Source: DATMGU01 sp035555315 (lineage in GTDB: Bacteria; Pseudomonadota; Alphaproteobacteria; ATCC43930; CGMCC-115725). Taken from it: a DNA stretch of 50,833 nt. The DNA lies in NCBI GenBank assembly GCA_035555315.1, contig DATMGU010000135.1:1-50833 (forward strand). Reading direction: 5' to 3'. Shown one piece after another: positions 25,269-33,823 of the stretch (its first letter is position 1; each line of letters begins with the position of its first letter). The translations under genes and the position numbers were made by a program. Below the pieces are notes generated by a model, which worked only from the letters and a program-made list of their open reading frames with translations, was not told the DNA's origin and did no database searches.

Positions 25269-26675
25269 ATGGTCAGCACCGCCGCCAATGATGCCCCGCG
25301 CTATCGGGCCCCTTGCTACGACAATGTGCTGCAAACCATCGGACGGACGCCACTGATCGAGCTAAGGCGGCTCGATACCGGTCCTTGCAGGCTGTTCGTC
25401 AAACTGGAAAACCAGAATCCGGGTGGCTCGATCAAGGATCGCATCGGCCTCGCCATGGTCGAGGCGGCGGAGCGCGACGGCCGGATCCAGCCGGGTGGTA
25501 CGCTGATCGAAGCGACCGCCGGCAATACCGGTCTGGGCCTAGCCCTGGTCGCGGCGCAAAAGGGTTATCGCCTCATCCTGGTGATCCCCGACAAGATGAG
25601 CCAGGAGAAGATCTTTCATCTGCGAGCGCTCGGCGCTGAGATCCGGCTGACCCGCTCGGACGTCGGCAAGGGCCATCCGGAATACTATCAGGACATCGCC
25701 GAACGACTGGCGATGGAGATCCCGAACTCCTTTTATATCAATCAGTTCTCCAATCCCGCTAATCCCCTGGCTCATGAGATGGTGACCGGTCCCGAGATCT
25801 GGGAGCAGATGGATCACGACCTCGACGCGGTGGTGTGCGGCGTCGGCTCCGGCGGCACGCTGAGCGGCCTCGGCCGGTTCTTTCAACGCGTCGCCCCGCG
25901 GGTCGAGATGGTCCTGGCCGATCCGGTCGGTTCGATCCTGAACGATCTGGTCAATACCGGTAAGGCGGCGGAGGCCGGGTCGTGGCTGGTCGAAGGCATC
26001 GGTGAGGATTTCGTGCCACCGAACTGCGATCTCGGCCTGGTGCGCAAGGCCTATGCGATTTCCGACCGCGAAAGCTTTCACACAGCGCGCGAGGTGCTGC
26101 GCCTGGAAGGCATCCTCGGCGGCTCCTCCGCCGGCACGCTGGTCGCCGCGGCGCTGAAATACTGCCGCGACCAAACCCGGGAGAAGCGGGTCGTCACCTT
26201 CATCTGCGACAGCGGCAATAAGTACCTGTCGAAGATGTACAATGATTTCTGGATGTTGGATCAGGGCCTGATGGAACGGCCGCGACAAGGCGACCTCACC
26301 GATCTGATCAGCCGCCGCTACGCCGAAGGTCATGCCGTCACCGTCGCCCCGGAGGACACGCTGGGCATCGTCTATCGTCGGATGAAGCTTTACGAGGTGT
26401 CCCAATTGCCGGTCATCGAGCATGAGCGGGTGATCGGCATCATCGACGAATCCGACCTGCTGCTCGCGGTGCAAAGCGATCCTACCCGGTTCAATTCACC
26501 GGTGCGGCAGGCCATGGTGGCGAAGGTCGAGACGGTCGCACCCTCGGCACCACTCAGCGACCTACAGGCGATCTTCGCGCGGGATCACGTCGCCGTGGTC
26601 GAACAGGATGGCCGCTTCCTCGGCCTCATCACCAAGATCGATCTGCTGAACCAGCTTCGTCAAAGCATCGGATAA
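25269..26675 (+). CDS. Cystathionine beta-synthase with CBS-domain pair
   Basis: A 468-residue PLP enzyme of the reverse transsulfuration route, joining serine and homocysteine. The fold-type II part (about 1-345) has NPGGSIKDRIGLAM with the Schiff-base Lys, EATAGNTGLGLALVA (substrate loop), GVGSGGTLSGLGR (phosphate cup) and GGSSAGTLVAAAL. Two CBS motifs follow (about 352-468; SQLPVIEHERVIGIIDESDLL and VAVVEQDGRFLGLITKIDLL), the nucleotide- or SAM-binding regulatory module. No N-terminal heme segment is present. GGAAGG precedes the ATG. It is 2 bp from the next gene, so the pair is one operon. A cysteine-synthase role is possible but the CBS tail favours this call. Confidence 0.92.
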   Translation: MVSTAANDAPRYRAPCYDNVLQTIGRTPLIELRRLDTGPCRLFVKLENQNPGGSIKDRIGLAMVEAAERDGRIQPGGTLIEATAGNTGLGLALVAAQKGYRLILVIPDKMSQEKIFHLRALGAEIRLTRSDVGKGHPEYYQDIAERLAMEIPNSFYINQFSNPANPLAHEMVTGPEIWEQMDHDLDAVVCGVGSGGTLSGLGRFFQRVAPRVEMVLADPVGSILNDLVNTGKAAEAGSWLVEGIGEDFVPPNCDLGLVRKAYAISDRESFHTAREVLRLEGILGGSSAGTLVAAALKYCRDQTREKRVVTFICDSGNKYLSKMYNDFWMLDQGLMERPRQGDLTDLISRRYAEGHAVTVAPEDTLGIVYRRMKLYEVSQLPVIEHERVIGIIDESDLLLAVQSDPTRFNSPVRQAMVAKVETVAPSAPLSDLQAIFARDHVAVVEQDGRFLGLITKIDLLNQLRQSIG

Positions 26676-26677
26676 TC

Positions 26678-27847
26678 ATGTCTTCAAGCAATCGCCTGCA
26701 TTTCGGTACCCGCGCGATCCATGCGGGGCAATCGCCGGACCCATCGACCGGCGCCATCATGCAACCGATCTATCAGACCTCGACCTTCGTCCAGGACAGC
26801 CCGGGCGTGCATAAGGGCTATGAATACGCCCGCAGCCAGAACCCCACCCGCATGGCCTATGAACGCTGCGTCGCCGATCTGGAAAGCGGTATCCGGGGCT
26901 ACGCCTTCGCCTCCGGCCTCGCCGGGATCGCGACGATCCTCGATTGCCTGGATCAGGGCAGCCACATCATCGCCTCCGACGATCTCTATGGCGGCACCTA
27001 CCGGCTGTTCACCAAGGTGCGCGAACGCTCGGCCGGCCTGCGCACCAGCTTCGTCAACCTCTCCGATCCCGCGGCTCTGGAAGCGGCGATCCTGCCGGAG
27101 ACCCGGCTGATCTGGATCGAGACGCCCTCCAATCCGATGCTGAAGCTGGTCGATCTGGAGGCGGTCGCCGCGATCGCCCGGCGGCGCGGCATCTGGATCG
27201 CCGCCGACAACACCTTCGCCAGCCCCTATGTGCAGCGGCCGATCGAGCATGGCTTCGATCTGGTGATGCATTCGGCGACCAAATACCTCAACGGCCATTC
27301 CGACATGGTGGGCGGGATCGTGGTCGCCGGCGGCAATCAGGAGCTGGCCGATCGTCTGGGCTTTCTGCAGAACGCGGTCGGCGCCGTCGCCGGGCCGTTC
27401 GACAGTTTCCTGGCGTTGCGGGGCCTTAAAACCCTGCCCCTGCGCATGCAGCGTCATTGCGAGAACGCGCTGGAGATCGCCCGCTGGCTGGAGCGGCATC
27501 CTGCGGTCGAGCAGGTGAATTATCCGGGTCTCGACAGTCATCCGCAGCATGGCCTCGCCCGCCGCCAGATGAATGGCTTCGGCGGCATGGTGTCGATCGA
27601 GCTCAAGGGCGGCCTCGATACGGCGCGCCGCTTCCTGGAGCGCTGCGAGCTGTTCGCGCTCGCCGAGAGTCTGGGCGGGGTCGAAAGCCTGATCGAACAT
27701 CCCGGCATCATGACCCACGCATCGGTTCCGGCCGACCAGCGGGCGGCACTGGGCATCTCCGACGGGCTATGCCGGTTGTCGGTCGGCGTCGAGGATATCG
27801 GCGATCTGATCGCAGACCTGGACCGGGCGCTGGCGTTCACCGGCTAA
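26678..27847 (+). CDS. Cystathionine gamma-lyase (Cys/Met metabolism PLP enzyme)
   Basis: A 389-residue fold-type I enzyme that would split cystathionine to cysteine. Motifs: FGTRAIHAGQSPDPSTGAIM, YEYARSQNPTRMAYE, SDDLYGGTYRLF, PSNPMLKLVDLEAVA, NTFASPYVQRPIEHG and HSATKYLNGHSDMVGG with the cofactor Lys. The C-terminal SLGGVESLIEHPGIMTHAS is typical. Lyase and gamma-synthase cannot be separated by motif alone. The partner upstream, two bases away, supports the lyase. Confidence 0.9.
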   Translation: MSSSNRLHFGTRAIHAGQSPDPSTGAIMQPIYQTSTFVQDSPGVHKGYEYARSQNPTRMAYERCVADLESGIRGYAFASGLAGIATILDCLDQGSHIIASDDLYGGTYRLFTKVRERSAGLRTSFVNLSDPAALEAAILPETRLIWIETPSNPMLKLVDLEAVAAIARRRGIWIAADNTFASPYVQRPIEHGFDLVMHSATKYLNGHSDMVGGIVVAGGNQELADRLGFLQNAVGAVAGPFDSFLALRGLKTLPLRMQRHCENALEIARWLERHPAVEQVNYPGLDSHPQHGLARRQMNGFGGMVSIELKGGLDTARRFLERCELFALAESLGGVESLIEHPGIMTHASVPADQRAALGISDGLCRLSVGVEDIGDLIADLDRALAFTG

Positions 27848-27869
27848 CGGCCCCGGTTGGGGTCCCCAG

Positions 27870-27913
27870 CCCAGCTAACCCCCGCCCAGCTAACCCCCAC
27901 CCAGCTAACCCTA
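27870..27913. repeat. Three 15-bp tandem repeats after the lyase gene
   Basis: CCCAGCTAACCCCCG (27870-27884), CCCAGCTAACCCCCA (27885-27899) and a shortened CCCAGCTAACCCTA (27900-27913). The core GCTAAC echoes the GGCTAAC at the lyase stop codon, so the array may have grown from the gene end. Confidence 0.85.
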
Positions 27914-28031
27914 TGTTAACGGGCATCGGCGACAGTGACGGCTCACCTTCGGGGCAACCGGTTCGTCGAATCGTGGATGTCATCCCCGCTGGTCGGCCGG
28001 AAGATTGCGCCTCGGGGAGCCCTAACGAGTC

Positions 28032-28946
28032 ATGGCGAAGACCAACGCCGTCATCATCAAACGCGTCAAGAAGGGCGGCCATGCCCATCATGGTGGCGCG
28101 TGGAAGGTGGCGTACGCCGATTTCGTGACGGCGATGATGGCGTTCTTTCTGCTGCTGTGGCTGCTGAACGCCACCACCCAGGCGCAAAAGCGCGGCATCG
28201 CGGATTATTTCGCACCCACGGTTGCCAGCAAATCGACGAGCAGCGGTGCCGGCGGATTGCTGGGCGGCCGCACCATGACCTCGCCCGGCGCGCAGGTTTC
28301 CAGTTCCGCACCGCCGGGCATCACCGTATCGCTGAGCCCGCCGCAGACCGACGAAGACGACGACCAGGACGAACCACCGCAGAACAACAACCCGAAATCG
28401 CCCGCCGATGTTGCGGAAGCCGCGAAGATGCTGGCCGCTCACGAGGAAAAGAAGTTCCAGGAAACCTCGGCTCAGCTGAAGCAGGCGATCCAGCAGGTGC
28501 CGGATCTCAAGATCCTCGCCGATAGTCTGGTGATCGACCGCACCGACGAGGGCCTGCGCATCCAGCTCGTCGACCAGGAAAAAGCCTCGATGTTCCCGCT
28601 TGGCTCCGCCGATATGAGCGAGCCCGCGCGCAAGCTGATGACCCTGGTCTCGCAAGCGGTGCAAAAGCTGCCGAATAAGCTGTCAATCAGCGGTCATACG
28701 GATGCGACACCGTTCACCAAGCCGGGCAGCTACACCAACTGGGAATTGTCGACCGATCGGGCCAATGCCAGCCGGCGGGCCCTGGTCGCCGGCGGCTTGC
28801 CGGCCGACCGCATCTCCACGGTGATCGGCAAAGCGGATACCGACAACATCATTCCGGATCCGAATTCCCCGCGCAACCGGCGGATCAGCATCGTCCTGCT
28901 GCGCGAGGCGCCGGTTCCGCCGCCCGCCGCCGTCGCCAAGAAGTAG
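28032..28946 (+). CDS. motB: Flagellar motor protein MotB
   Basis: A 304-residue stator subunit. The single transmembrane helix follows AWKVAYADFVTAMMAFFLLLW, with the proton-carrying Asp at about residue 30. A flexible acidic linker (about 75-135) leads to a C-terminal OmpA-like peptidoglycan-binding domain (LSISGHTDATPF, NWELSTDRANASRRAL, NRRISIVLL). It anchors the stator to the cell wall. No motA is within the window, although motA and motB are usually adjacent, so its partner must be elsewhere. The neighbours are not flagellar. Confidence 0.93.
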   Translation: MAKTNAVIIKRVKKGGHAHHGGAWKVAYADFVTAMMAFFLLLWLLNATTQAQKRGIADYFAPTVASKSTSSGAGGLLGGRTMTSPGAQVSSSAPPGITVSLSPPQTDEDDDQDEPPQNNNPKSPADVAEAAKMLAAHEEKKFQETSAQLKQAIQQVPDLKILADSLVIDRTDEGLRIQLVDQEKASMFPLGSADMSEPARKLMTLVSQAVQKLPNKLSISGHTDATPFTKPGSYTNWELSTDRANASRRALVAGGLPADRISTVIGKADTDNIIPDPNSPRNRRISIVLLREAPVPPPAAVAKK

Positions 28947-29075
28947 CATATCGGTGCGATGACCATCCTCATTTAAGACCACGGCAACAGATACTTGCGT
29001 CCCACGGCCCTCTGCGCCGATCATGCCGCCCGCTGCATGCACAAGGCATGACACCGTTTAGCAGGGTGATATCCG

Positions 29076-29546
29076 TTGCCGACGATGTTGGACCGATTTC
29101 AAATGGCCGGAGCGTTTGAGGGCATCCTCCCGCGCCGGGCAATCGCCTATCTGTTCGATCTGGCGTTCATCGCCGTCCTCGGCACCGTCCTGAGCGTCGT
29201 GCTGATGATCCTGACGGTGATCAGCCTGGGGCTGCTCGGCGGTTTGTGGTACGCGCTGCCGTTATTGGCGATCGCCTACCACACGGTGCTGATCGGCGGC
29301 CGGCACGCCTCGACATGGGGCATGCGCGTGCTCGATATCGAGGTCGCCAGCACCTTGGCCACCCGCCCGACCTACGCCCAGGCCTTCGTCATGGCGGTGG
29401 TATTTTATGTCACCACCCTCTCGACCAGCTATCTGATCCTGCTGGTGCCCCTGTTCACTCACCGTCATCGCGCGGTGCATGACATGCTGTCCGGCACCGT
29501 CGTCCTGCGCCACGGCTATGTGCGGGACACGTCATCTCTCGCCTGA
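29076..29546 (+). CDS. RDD family membrane protein
   Basis: A 156-residue inner-membrane protein. RRAIAYLFDLAFIAVLGTVL carries the Arg-Asp signature of the family, and the third helix region ends YLILLVPLFTHRHRAVHDMLSGTVVL. Three to four transmembrane helices are visible. The family has members linked to ion or sodium tolerance, but most are of unknown role. The start TTG at 29076 has AGGGTG 7 bp upstream; an ATG at 29085 is possible. Confidence 0.85.
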   Translation: MPTMLDRFQMAGAFEGILPRRAIAYLFDLAFIAVLGTVLSVVLMILTVISLGLLGGLWYALPLLAIAYHTVLIGGRHASTWGMRVLDIEVASTLATRPTYAQAFVMAVVFYVTTLSTSYLILLVPLFTHRHRAVHDMLSGTVVLRHGYVRDTSSLA

Positions 29547-29704
29547 TTCGCGATCTTGGAGATGGCGGCCTGTCATAGGGATCTTGTGAGCGGCCGTTGC
29601 GCGTTGCACACTGCGGTTGCGATGGGGTCGAGTGTGGGGGAGAACGATCATAGCGATCAGGGCGGCCAGTAGGCAGACATGGATCGGGCAGACGGGGACC
29701 AGAC

Positions 29705-29734
29705 AGGCGTGGGCTGGGCAAGCGTGGGCTAGGC
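29705..29734. repeat. 15-bp tandem duplication before the ATP-grasp gene
   Basis: AGGCGTGGGCTGGGC (29705-29719) and AAGCGTGGGCTAGGC (29720-29734) differ at two positions. A 12-mer GGCAGACATGGA at about 29672 recurs as GGCAGATATGGA over the gene start. The whole gap 29547-29738 looks built from such units. Confidence 0.65.
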
Positions 29735-29738
29735 AGAT

Positions 29739-31178
29739 ATGGACGAAGTGAACGGGCGCTCGGTACTGGACGGCTATGACGCCTCGGGCTTCTTCTGCGA
29801 AATGCTGCGCAGCGCCGACACCCAGCCGATCAGAGACCGCTTGGGTCGCTTGTCGGTCGAGGCGTTGAAGCGCCGGGCGCTCGACGCCGAGGCCGAGTTG
29901 TTCAATCTCGGGATCACCTTCACGGTGTATTCCGACAAGGATGCCATCGATCGCATCCTGCCCTTCGACGTGATCCCGCGGGTGCTGTCCGCGGCGGAAT
30001 GGCAGATCGTCGAAACCGGCGTCGTGCAGCGCGTCAAGGCGCTCAACCTCCTGTTGCACGACATCTATCACGATCAGAAGATCCTGAAGGACGGCATCAT
30101 CCCGGCCGAGCTGATCCTCGGCAATTCCAATTATCGGCCCCTGATGCAGGGGATCGACCTGCCGCACCAGACCTACGTCAATATCTGCGGCACCGATATC
30201 GTCCGCGATGCCAACGGCACCTTTCTGGTGCTGGAAGACAACGCGCGCACCCCGTCGGGCGTCTCCTACGTCATCGAAAACCGGCACATGATGCAGCGCG
30301 CTTTCCCCGAGCTGCTGAACGATATCGGCATCCGCTCGGTCGATAATTACGGGCTGCAGCTCCAGGCGGCGATGCGCGAGATGGCGCCGGCCGGGATCGA
30401 CGATCCACAGGTCGTCCTCCTATCGCCCGGCACCTATAACTCGGCCTATTTCGAGCATGTCTTCCTTGCCCGCGAGATGGGCGTGCCGCTGGTCGAGGGG
30501 CGCGATCTGGTGGTCGATGACGACGACCGGGTCTACATGAAGACGATCGGCGGCCGGTCGCGCGTCGATGTGATCTATCGCCGCCTGAACGACGATTTCC
30601 TCGATCCCGAGGCATTCAACCCGGACAGCATGCTGGGCGTCGCCGGGTTGATGCGGGCCTATCGGGCCGGCCGGGTGGCACTGGCCAATGCGATCGGCAC
30701 GGGCGTCGCCGACGACAAGGCGGTCTACGCGTATATGCCGCGCGTGATCAAATATTACCTGGGCGAGGAGGCGATCCTGCCGAATGTCGAGACGCATATC
30801 TGCCGAGAACCCGACGCCCTCGCCTATACGCTGGCGAACCTCGACAAGCTGGTGGTGAAACCGGTCGGCGAGGCCGGCGGCTATGGCATCACCATCGGGC
30901 CGCTGGCCTCCGCCGCCGAGTTGGAGGAATGTCGCGTGAAGCTGCTGGACGATCCAGCGAACTACATCAGTCAGCCGACCATCAATCTCTCGGTCTCGCC
31001 GACGCTGGTCGATGCCGGGGTCGAGCCCAGGCACATCGATCTGCGCCCCTTCGCGATTACCGGTGCGAAGACCTGGGTGCTGCCCGGCGGCCTGACGCGG
31101 GTCGCCCTGCGCAAGGGGTCGCTGATCGTCAATTCGTCGCAGGGAGGCGGGTCGAAAGACACGTGGGTCCTTGAATAG
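29739..31178 (+). CDS. Circularly permuted ATP-grasp protein
   Basis: A 479-residue protein of the permuted ATP-grasp (DUF404/DUF407) family, with peptide-ligase-like chemistry expected. Recognisable segments are LYSDKDAIDRILPFDVIPR-like FTVYSDKDAIDRILPFD, LNLLLHDIYHDQKILKDGI, GTDIVRDANGTFLVLEDN, ARTPSGVSYVIENRHMMQR and the C-terminal KPVGEAGGYGITIGP (nucleotide loop). It overlaps the alpha-E gene by 8 bp, so the two act together. In many bacteria these two are joined by a transglutaminase-like protein and an Anbu-type peptidase gene, but neither is here. The substrate is unknown. Confidence 0.9.
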   Translation: MDEVNGRSVLDGYDASGFFCEMLRSADTQPIRDRLGRLSVEALKRRALDAEAELFNLGITFTVYSDKDAIDRILPFDVIPRVLSAAEWQIVETGVVQRVKALNLLLHDIYHDQKILKDGIIPAELILGNSNYRPLMQGIDLPHQTYVNICGTDIVRDANGTFLVLEDNARTPSGVSYVIENRHMMQRAFPELLNDIGIRSVDNYGLQLQAAMREMAPAGIDDPQVVLLSPGTYNSAYFEHVFLAREMGVPLVEGRDLVVDDDDRVYMKTIGGRSRVDVIYRRLNDDFLDPEAFNPDSMLGVAGLMRAYRAGRVALANAIGTGVADDKAVYAYMPRVIKYYLGEEAILPNVETHICREPDALAYTLANLDKLVVKPVGEAGGYGITIGPLASAAELEECRVKLLDDPANYISQPTINLSVSPTLVDAGVEPRHIDLRPFAITGAKTWVLPGGLTRVALRKGSLIVNSSQGGGSKDTWVLE

Positions 31179-32163
31179 CGTGCTGCTCGCCCGCTACGCG
31201 GAGGCGATCTTCTGGCTCGCCCGGTTCATGGAACGGGCCGAAAACCTGGCCCGTATCCTCGACGTCAACGAGACCTTCAGCCGCGACAGCCGCGGCGGCC
31301 AGAATTGGCTGTCGATCGTCCAGCTGAACGCGGATGAGAAACGCTTTTTCGAAAAGCATCCGCTCGCCACCGCCGAGGCGGTGCTGCGGTTCTACGTGAT
31401 CGATATGGAAAACCCGACCTCGATCGCGGCCTCCATCCGCAACGCGCGGGAGAACGCCCGGACATTGCGCCCGCTGATCTCGACCGAGATGTGGACGCAG
31501 ATCAACGTGTTCTACAACCGGCTGCGCGGCCTGACCCCCACCGATCTCGCCTCGGGTGGCCTCACCAAGCTCTTCGCCTCGATCAAGGAATCCTGCCAGA
31601 CCCATACCGGCATCACCGAAGGCACGTTCTATCGGGATGAAGGCTGGTATTTCTATCAGCTGGGCCGCTACATCGAACGGGCGGATCAGGCGACCCGGCT
31701 GGTCGATATCAAGTATCACCTGCTGCTGCCGCGCAATCAGGATATCGGCTCGGCCATCGATGTCAGCCAGTGGAACACGCTGTTGCGTTCGGCCGCGGGC
31801 TATCACGCGTTCCGCCGCATCCACTCCTCGGGCATCACGCCGGCACGTGTCGCGGGATTTCTGCTGTTCAACCAGCGCTTTCCGCGATCCGTCACGCTCT
31901 GCGTGCGCGAGGTCGACCAATTGCTGACCGAGATGAAATCCCGCTATGCGCTGCGGGGCGGCAATGACGTGGCGGAACAGATCGACGAATTGCGGGCGGT
32001 ACTGAGTTCGCACACCGTCGAGCAGATCTTGGCGGCCGGGCTGCACCAATTCATCGATCTGGTGCAGATCCACATGGCACGTATCACCACCCTCCTGGGC
32101 GTGGCGTTCTTCGGACATCCCTCGACCGAAGCCGCCGCGCCGAGCAACGTCGTTCCGCAATAG
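31171..32163 (+). CDS. Alpha-E domain protein (DUF403)
   Basis: A 330-residue all-alpha protein: LLARYAEAIFWLARFMERAENLARIL, then ARTLRPLISTEMWTQIN and EGTFYRDEGWYFYQLGRYIERADQATRL. The conserved Arg, Glu and Tyr residues define the alpha-E family. It is translationally coupled to the ATP-grasp gene. The pair is thought to make or modify a peptide, but the product is not established. Confidence 0.9.
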   Translation: MNSVLLARYAEAIFWLARFMERAENLARILDVNETFSRDSRGGQNWLSIVQLNADEKRFFEKHPLATAEAVLRFYVIDMENPTSIAASIRNARENARTLRPLISTEMWTQINVFYNRLRGLTPTDLASGGLTKLFASIKESCQTHTGITEGTFYRDEGWYFYQLGRYIERADQATRLVDIKYHLLLPRNQDIGSAIDVSQWNTLLRSAAGYHAFRRIHSSGITPARVAGFLLFNQRFPRSVTLCVREVDQLLTEMKSRYALRGGNDVAEQIDELRAVLSSHTVEQILAAGLHQFIDLVQIHMARITTLLGVAFFGHPSTEAAAPSNVVPQ

Positions 32164-32180
32164 CTGAAACCGCTGAGCAG

Positions 32181-32921
32181 ATGAACAGACCGGTCATCGC
32201 CCCGCTTCAGCATTTCTACCGGACCAGTTCGCTCGCCTGCCCCTACGTGGAAGGCCGGATGGAGCGAAAGGTGATCACCGAGCTGGAGGGCCCGGATGGC
32301 GCGCAGCTCTACAACGCGCTCTCCCGTGCCGGCTTTCGGCGGAGCCATCACCTCGCCTATCGGCCCGCCTGCCCAGGCTGCAGCGCCTGCGTGCCGGTGC
32401 GGGTCGACGTCGCCCGCTTCGAGACCAGCCGCTCGACGCGCCGGCTGCGGCAGGTGAACGCGGACCTCACGGTCAAGACCATCGGCGCCGTCGCGACCAT
32501 CGAGCATTACCGCATGTTCCAGCGCTATCAGCGGGCGCGGCATGGGGATAGCGACATGGCGGGGATGGGCTTCGGCGATTACCGGTCGATGATCGAGGAC
32601 AGTCCGGTCGATACGGTGATCGTCGCCTTGCACGACCAGGCCGGCCAGCCAGCGGCCGCCTGCCTGATCGATCGGCTCGATGATGGATTATCGGCGGTTT
32701 ATAGCTTCTACGAGGTCGGCGAGCCGCGGCGCAGCCTCGGCACCTTCATGGTGTTGAGCCTGATCGACCATGCGCGCGCGCTGGGTCTGCCCTATGTCTA
32801 TCTCGGATACTGGATCGCGGAGAGCCGCAAGATGGCGTACAAGACCCGCTTCCGGCCGCTCGAAGGGCTGGGGGCGGAAGGCTGGCAGCCGCTGGATCCG
32901 GCGAGCATGGGCGCCGCCTGA
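32181..32921 (+). CDS. bpt: Aspartate/glutamate leucyltransferase
   Basis: A 246-residue aminoacyl-tRNA-protein transferase of the N-degron pathway. It adds leucine from Leu-tRNA to proteins with N-terminal Asp or Glu, marking them for ClpS/ClpAP. Motifs: CPYVEGRMERKV, LSRAGFRRSHHLAYRPAC, CPGCSACVPVRVDV (two Cys pairs), LIDRLDDGLSAVYSFYEV and YLGYWIAESRKMAYKTRFRPLE. Its length and the leading PYVEGRMERK favour Bpt over eukaryotic-type ATE1. It follows the ATP-grasp/alpha-E pair by 18 bp. Confidence 0.93.
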   Translation: MNRPVIAPLQHFYRTSSLACPYVEGRMERKVITELEGPDGAQLYNALSRAGFRRSHHLAYRPACPGCSACVPVRVDVARFETSRSTRRLRQVNADLTVKTIGAVATIEHYRMFQRYQRARHGDSDMAGMGFGDYRSMIEDSPVDTVIVALHDQAGQPAAACLIDRLDDGLSAVYSFYEVGEPRRSLGTFMVLSLIDHARALGLPYVYLGYWIAESRKMAYKTRFRPLEGLGAEGWQPLDPASMGAA

Positions 32922-33014
32922 CGGGTTCGGCGTCCCCAGAGCCCTCACGATCAACAGGGCACGTCACCATCAACGACGGCGGTTACGCCGCCTTATCAAG
33001 GGAGGACCACCAAA

Positions 33015-33776
33015 ATGCGTCTCGCGGGCAAAGTTGCGATCGTCACCGGCGCCGGTTCGGGTTTCGGCGAGGCCATCGCCAAGCGGTTCGCCGAAGAAGG
33101 TGCCAAGGTCGTGATCAACGACATCGACCGCGCCGGCGGTAACCGCGTCTGCGCCGAGATCGAAGCCGCCTCCGGTCAGGGCAGCGCCCTGTTCATCGCC
33201 GCCGACGTCACGGACAGCGCCAGCGTGAAGGAAATGGTCGACGCCACGGTCGAGCGGTATGGCCGGCTCGACATCATGGTCAACAACGCGGGCATCACCC
33301 ATCGCAACATGCCGATGCTGGAGGTGCCGGAGGCCATGGTCGACAAGATCTACGCGGTCAACGTCAAGGCGATCTACCTGGCGGGGCTGCACACGATACC
33401 GGTGTTCCGCGCCCAGGGCGGCGGTTGCATCATCAACACGGCCTCGACCGCCGGTCTGCGCCCCCGCCCCGGCCTCGCCGTCTACAACGCCTCGAAGGGC
33501 GCCGCCATCGTACTCAGCAAATCCATGGCGGTGGAATTCGGCCCGGACCGCATCCGCGTCAACGCGCTCTGCCCGGTCGCCGGCGAGACCCCCTTGCTGA
33601 AGGAATTCATGGGCGGCGATACGCCGGAACTGCGCGCGAAATTCACCGGCACGGTACCGCTCGGCCGCCTGGCAAAGCCGCTCGACATCGCCAACGCGGC
33701 GGTCTATCTCGCGTCGGACGAGGCCGAATTCATCACCGGCGTCGCCTTGGAGATCGATGGCGGCCGCTGCATCTAA
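33015..33776 (+). CDS. Short-chain dehydrogenase/reductase
   Basis: A 253-residue classical SDR. Cofactor site TGAGSGFGEAIAKRF, Asp in INDIDRAGG (NAD preferred, since no basic residue follows), NNAGIT, and the catalytic Ser-Tyr-Lys in NTASTAGLRPRPGLAVYNASKGA. The end EFITGVALEIDGGRC is usual. Substrate cannot be inferred. GGGAGGACC precedes the ATG. A GAGACCG/CGGTCTC hairpin lies just after the stop (33777-33800) but without a T-run. Confidence 0.9.
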   Translation: MRLAGKVAIVTGAGSGFGEAIAKRFAEEGAKVVINDIDRAGGNRVCAEIEAASGQGSALFIAADVTDSASVKEMVDATVERYGRLDIMVNNAGITHRNMPMLEVPEAMVDKIYAVNVKAIYLAGLHTIPVFRAQGGGCIINTASTAGLRPRPGLAVYNASKGAAIVLSKSMAVEFGPDRIRVNALCPVAGETPLLKEFMGGDTPELRAKFTGTVPLGRLAKPLDIANAAVYLASDEAEFITGVALEIDGGRCI

Positions 33777-33823
33777 GAGACCGCGTTCTCAAACGGTCTC
33801 CAAGACCTGGCTCAGGTTAGATA

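Noticed and set aside
27870..27913. A CRISPR array
   Set aside because: Units are 15 bp with no spacers; this is a simple tandem repeat.
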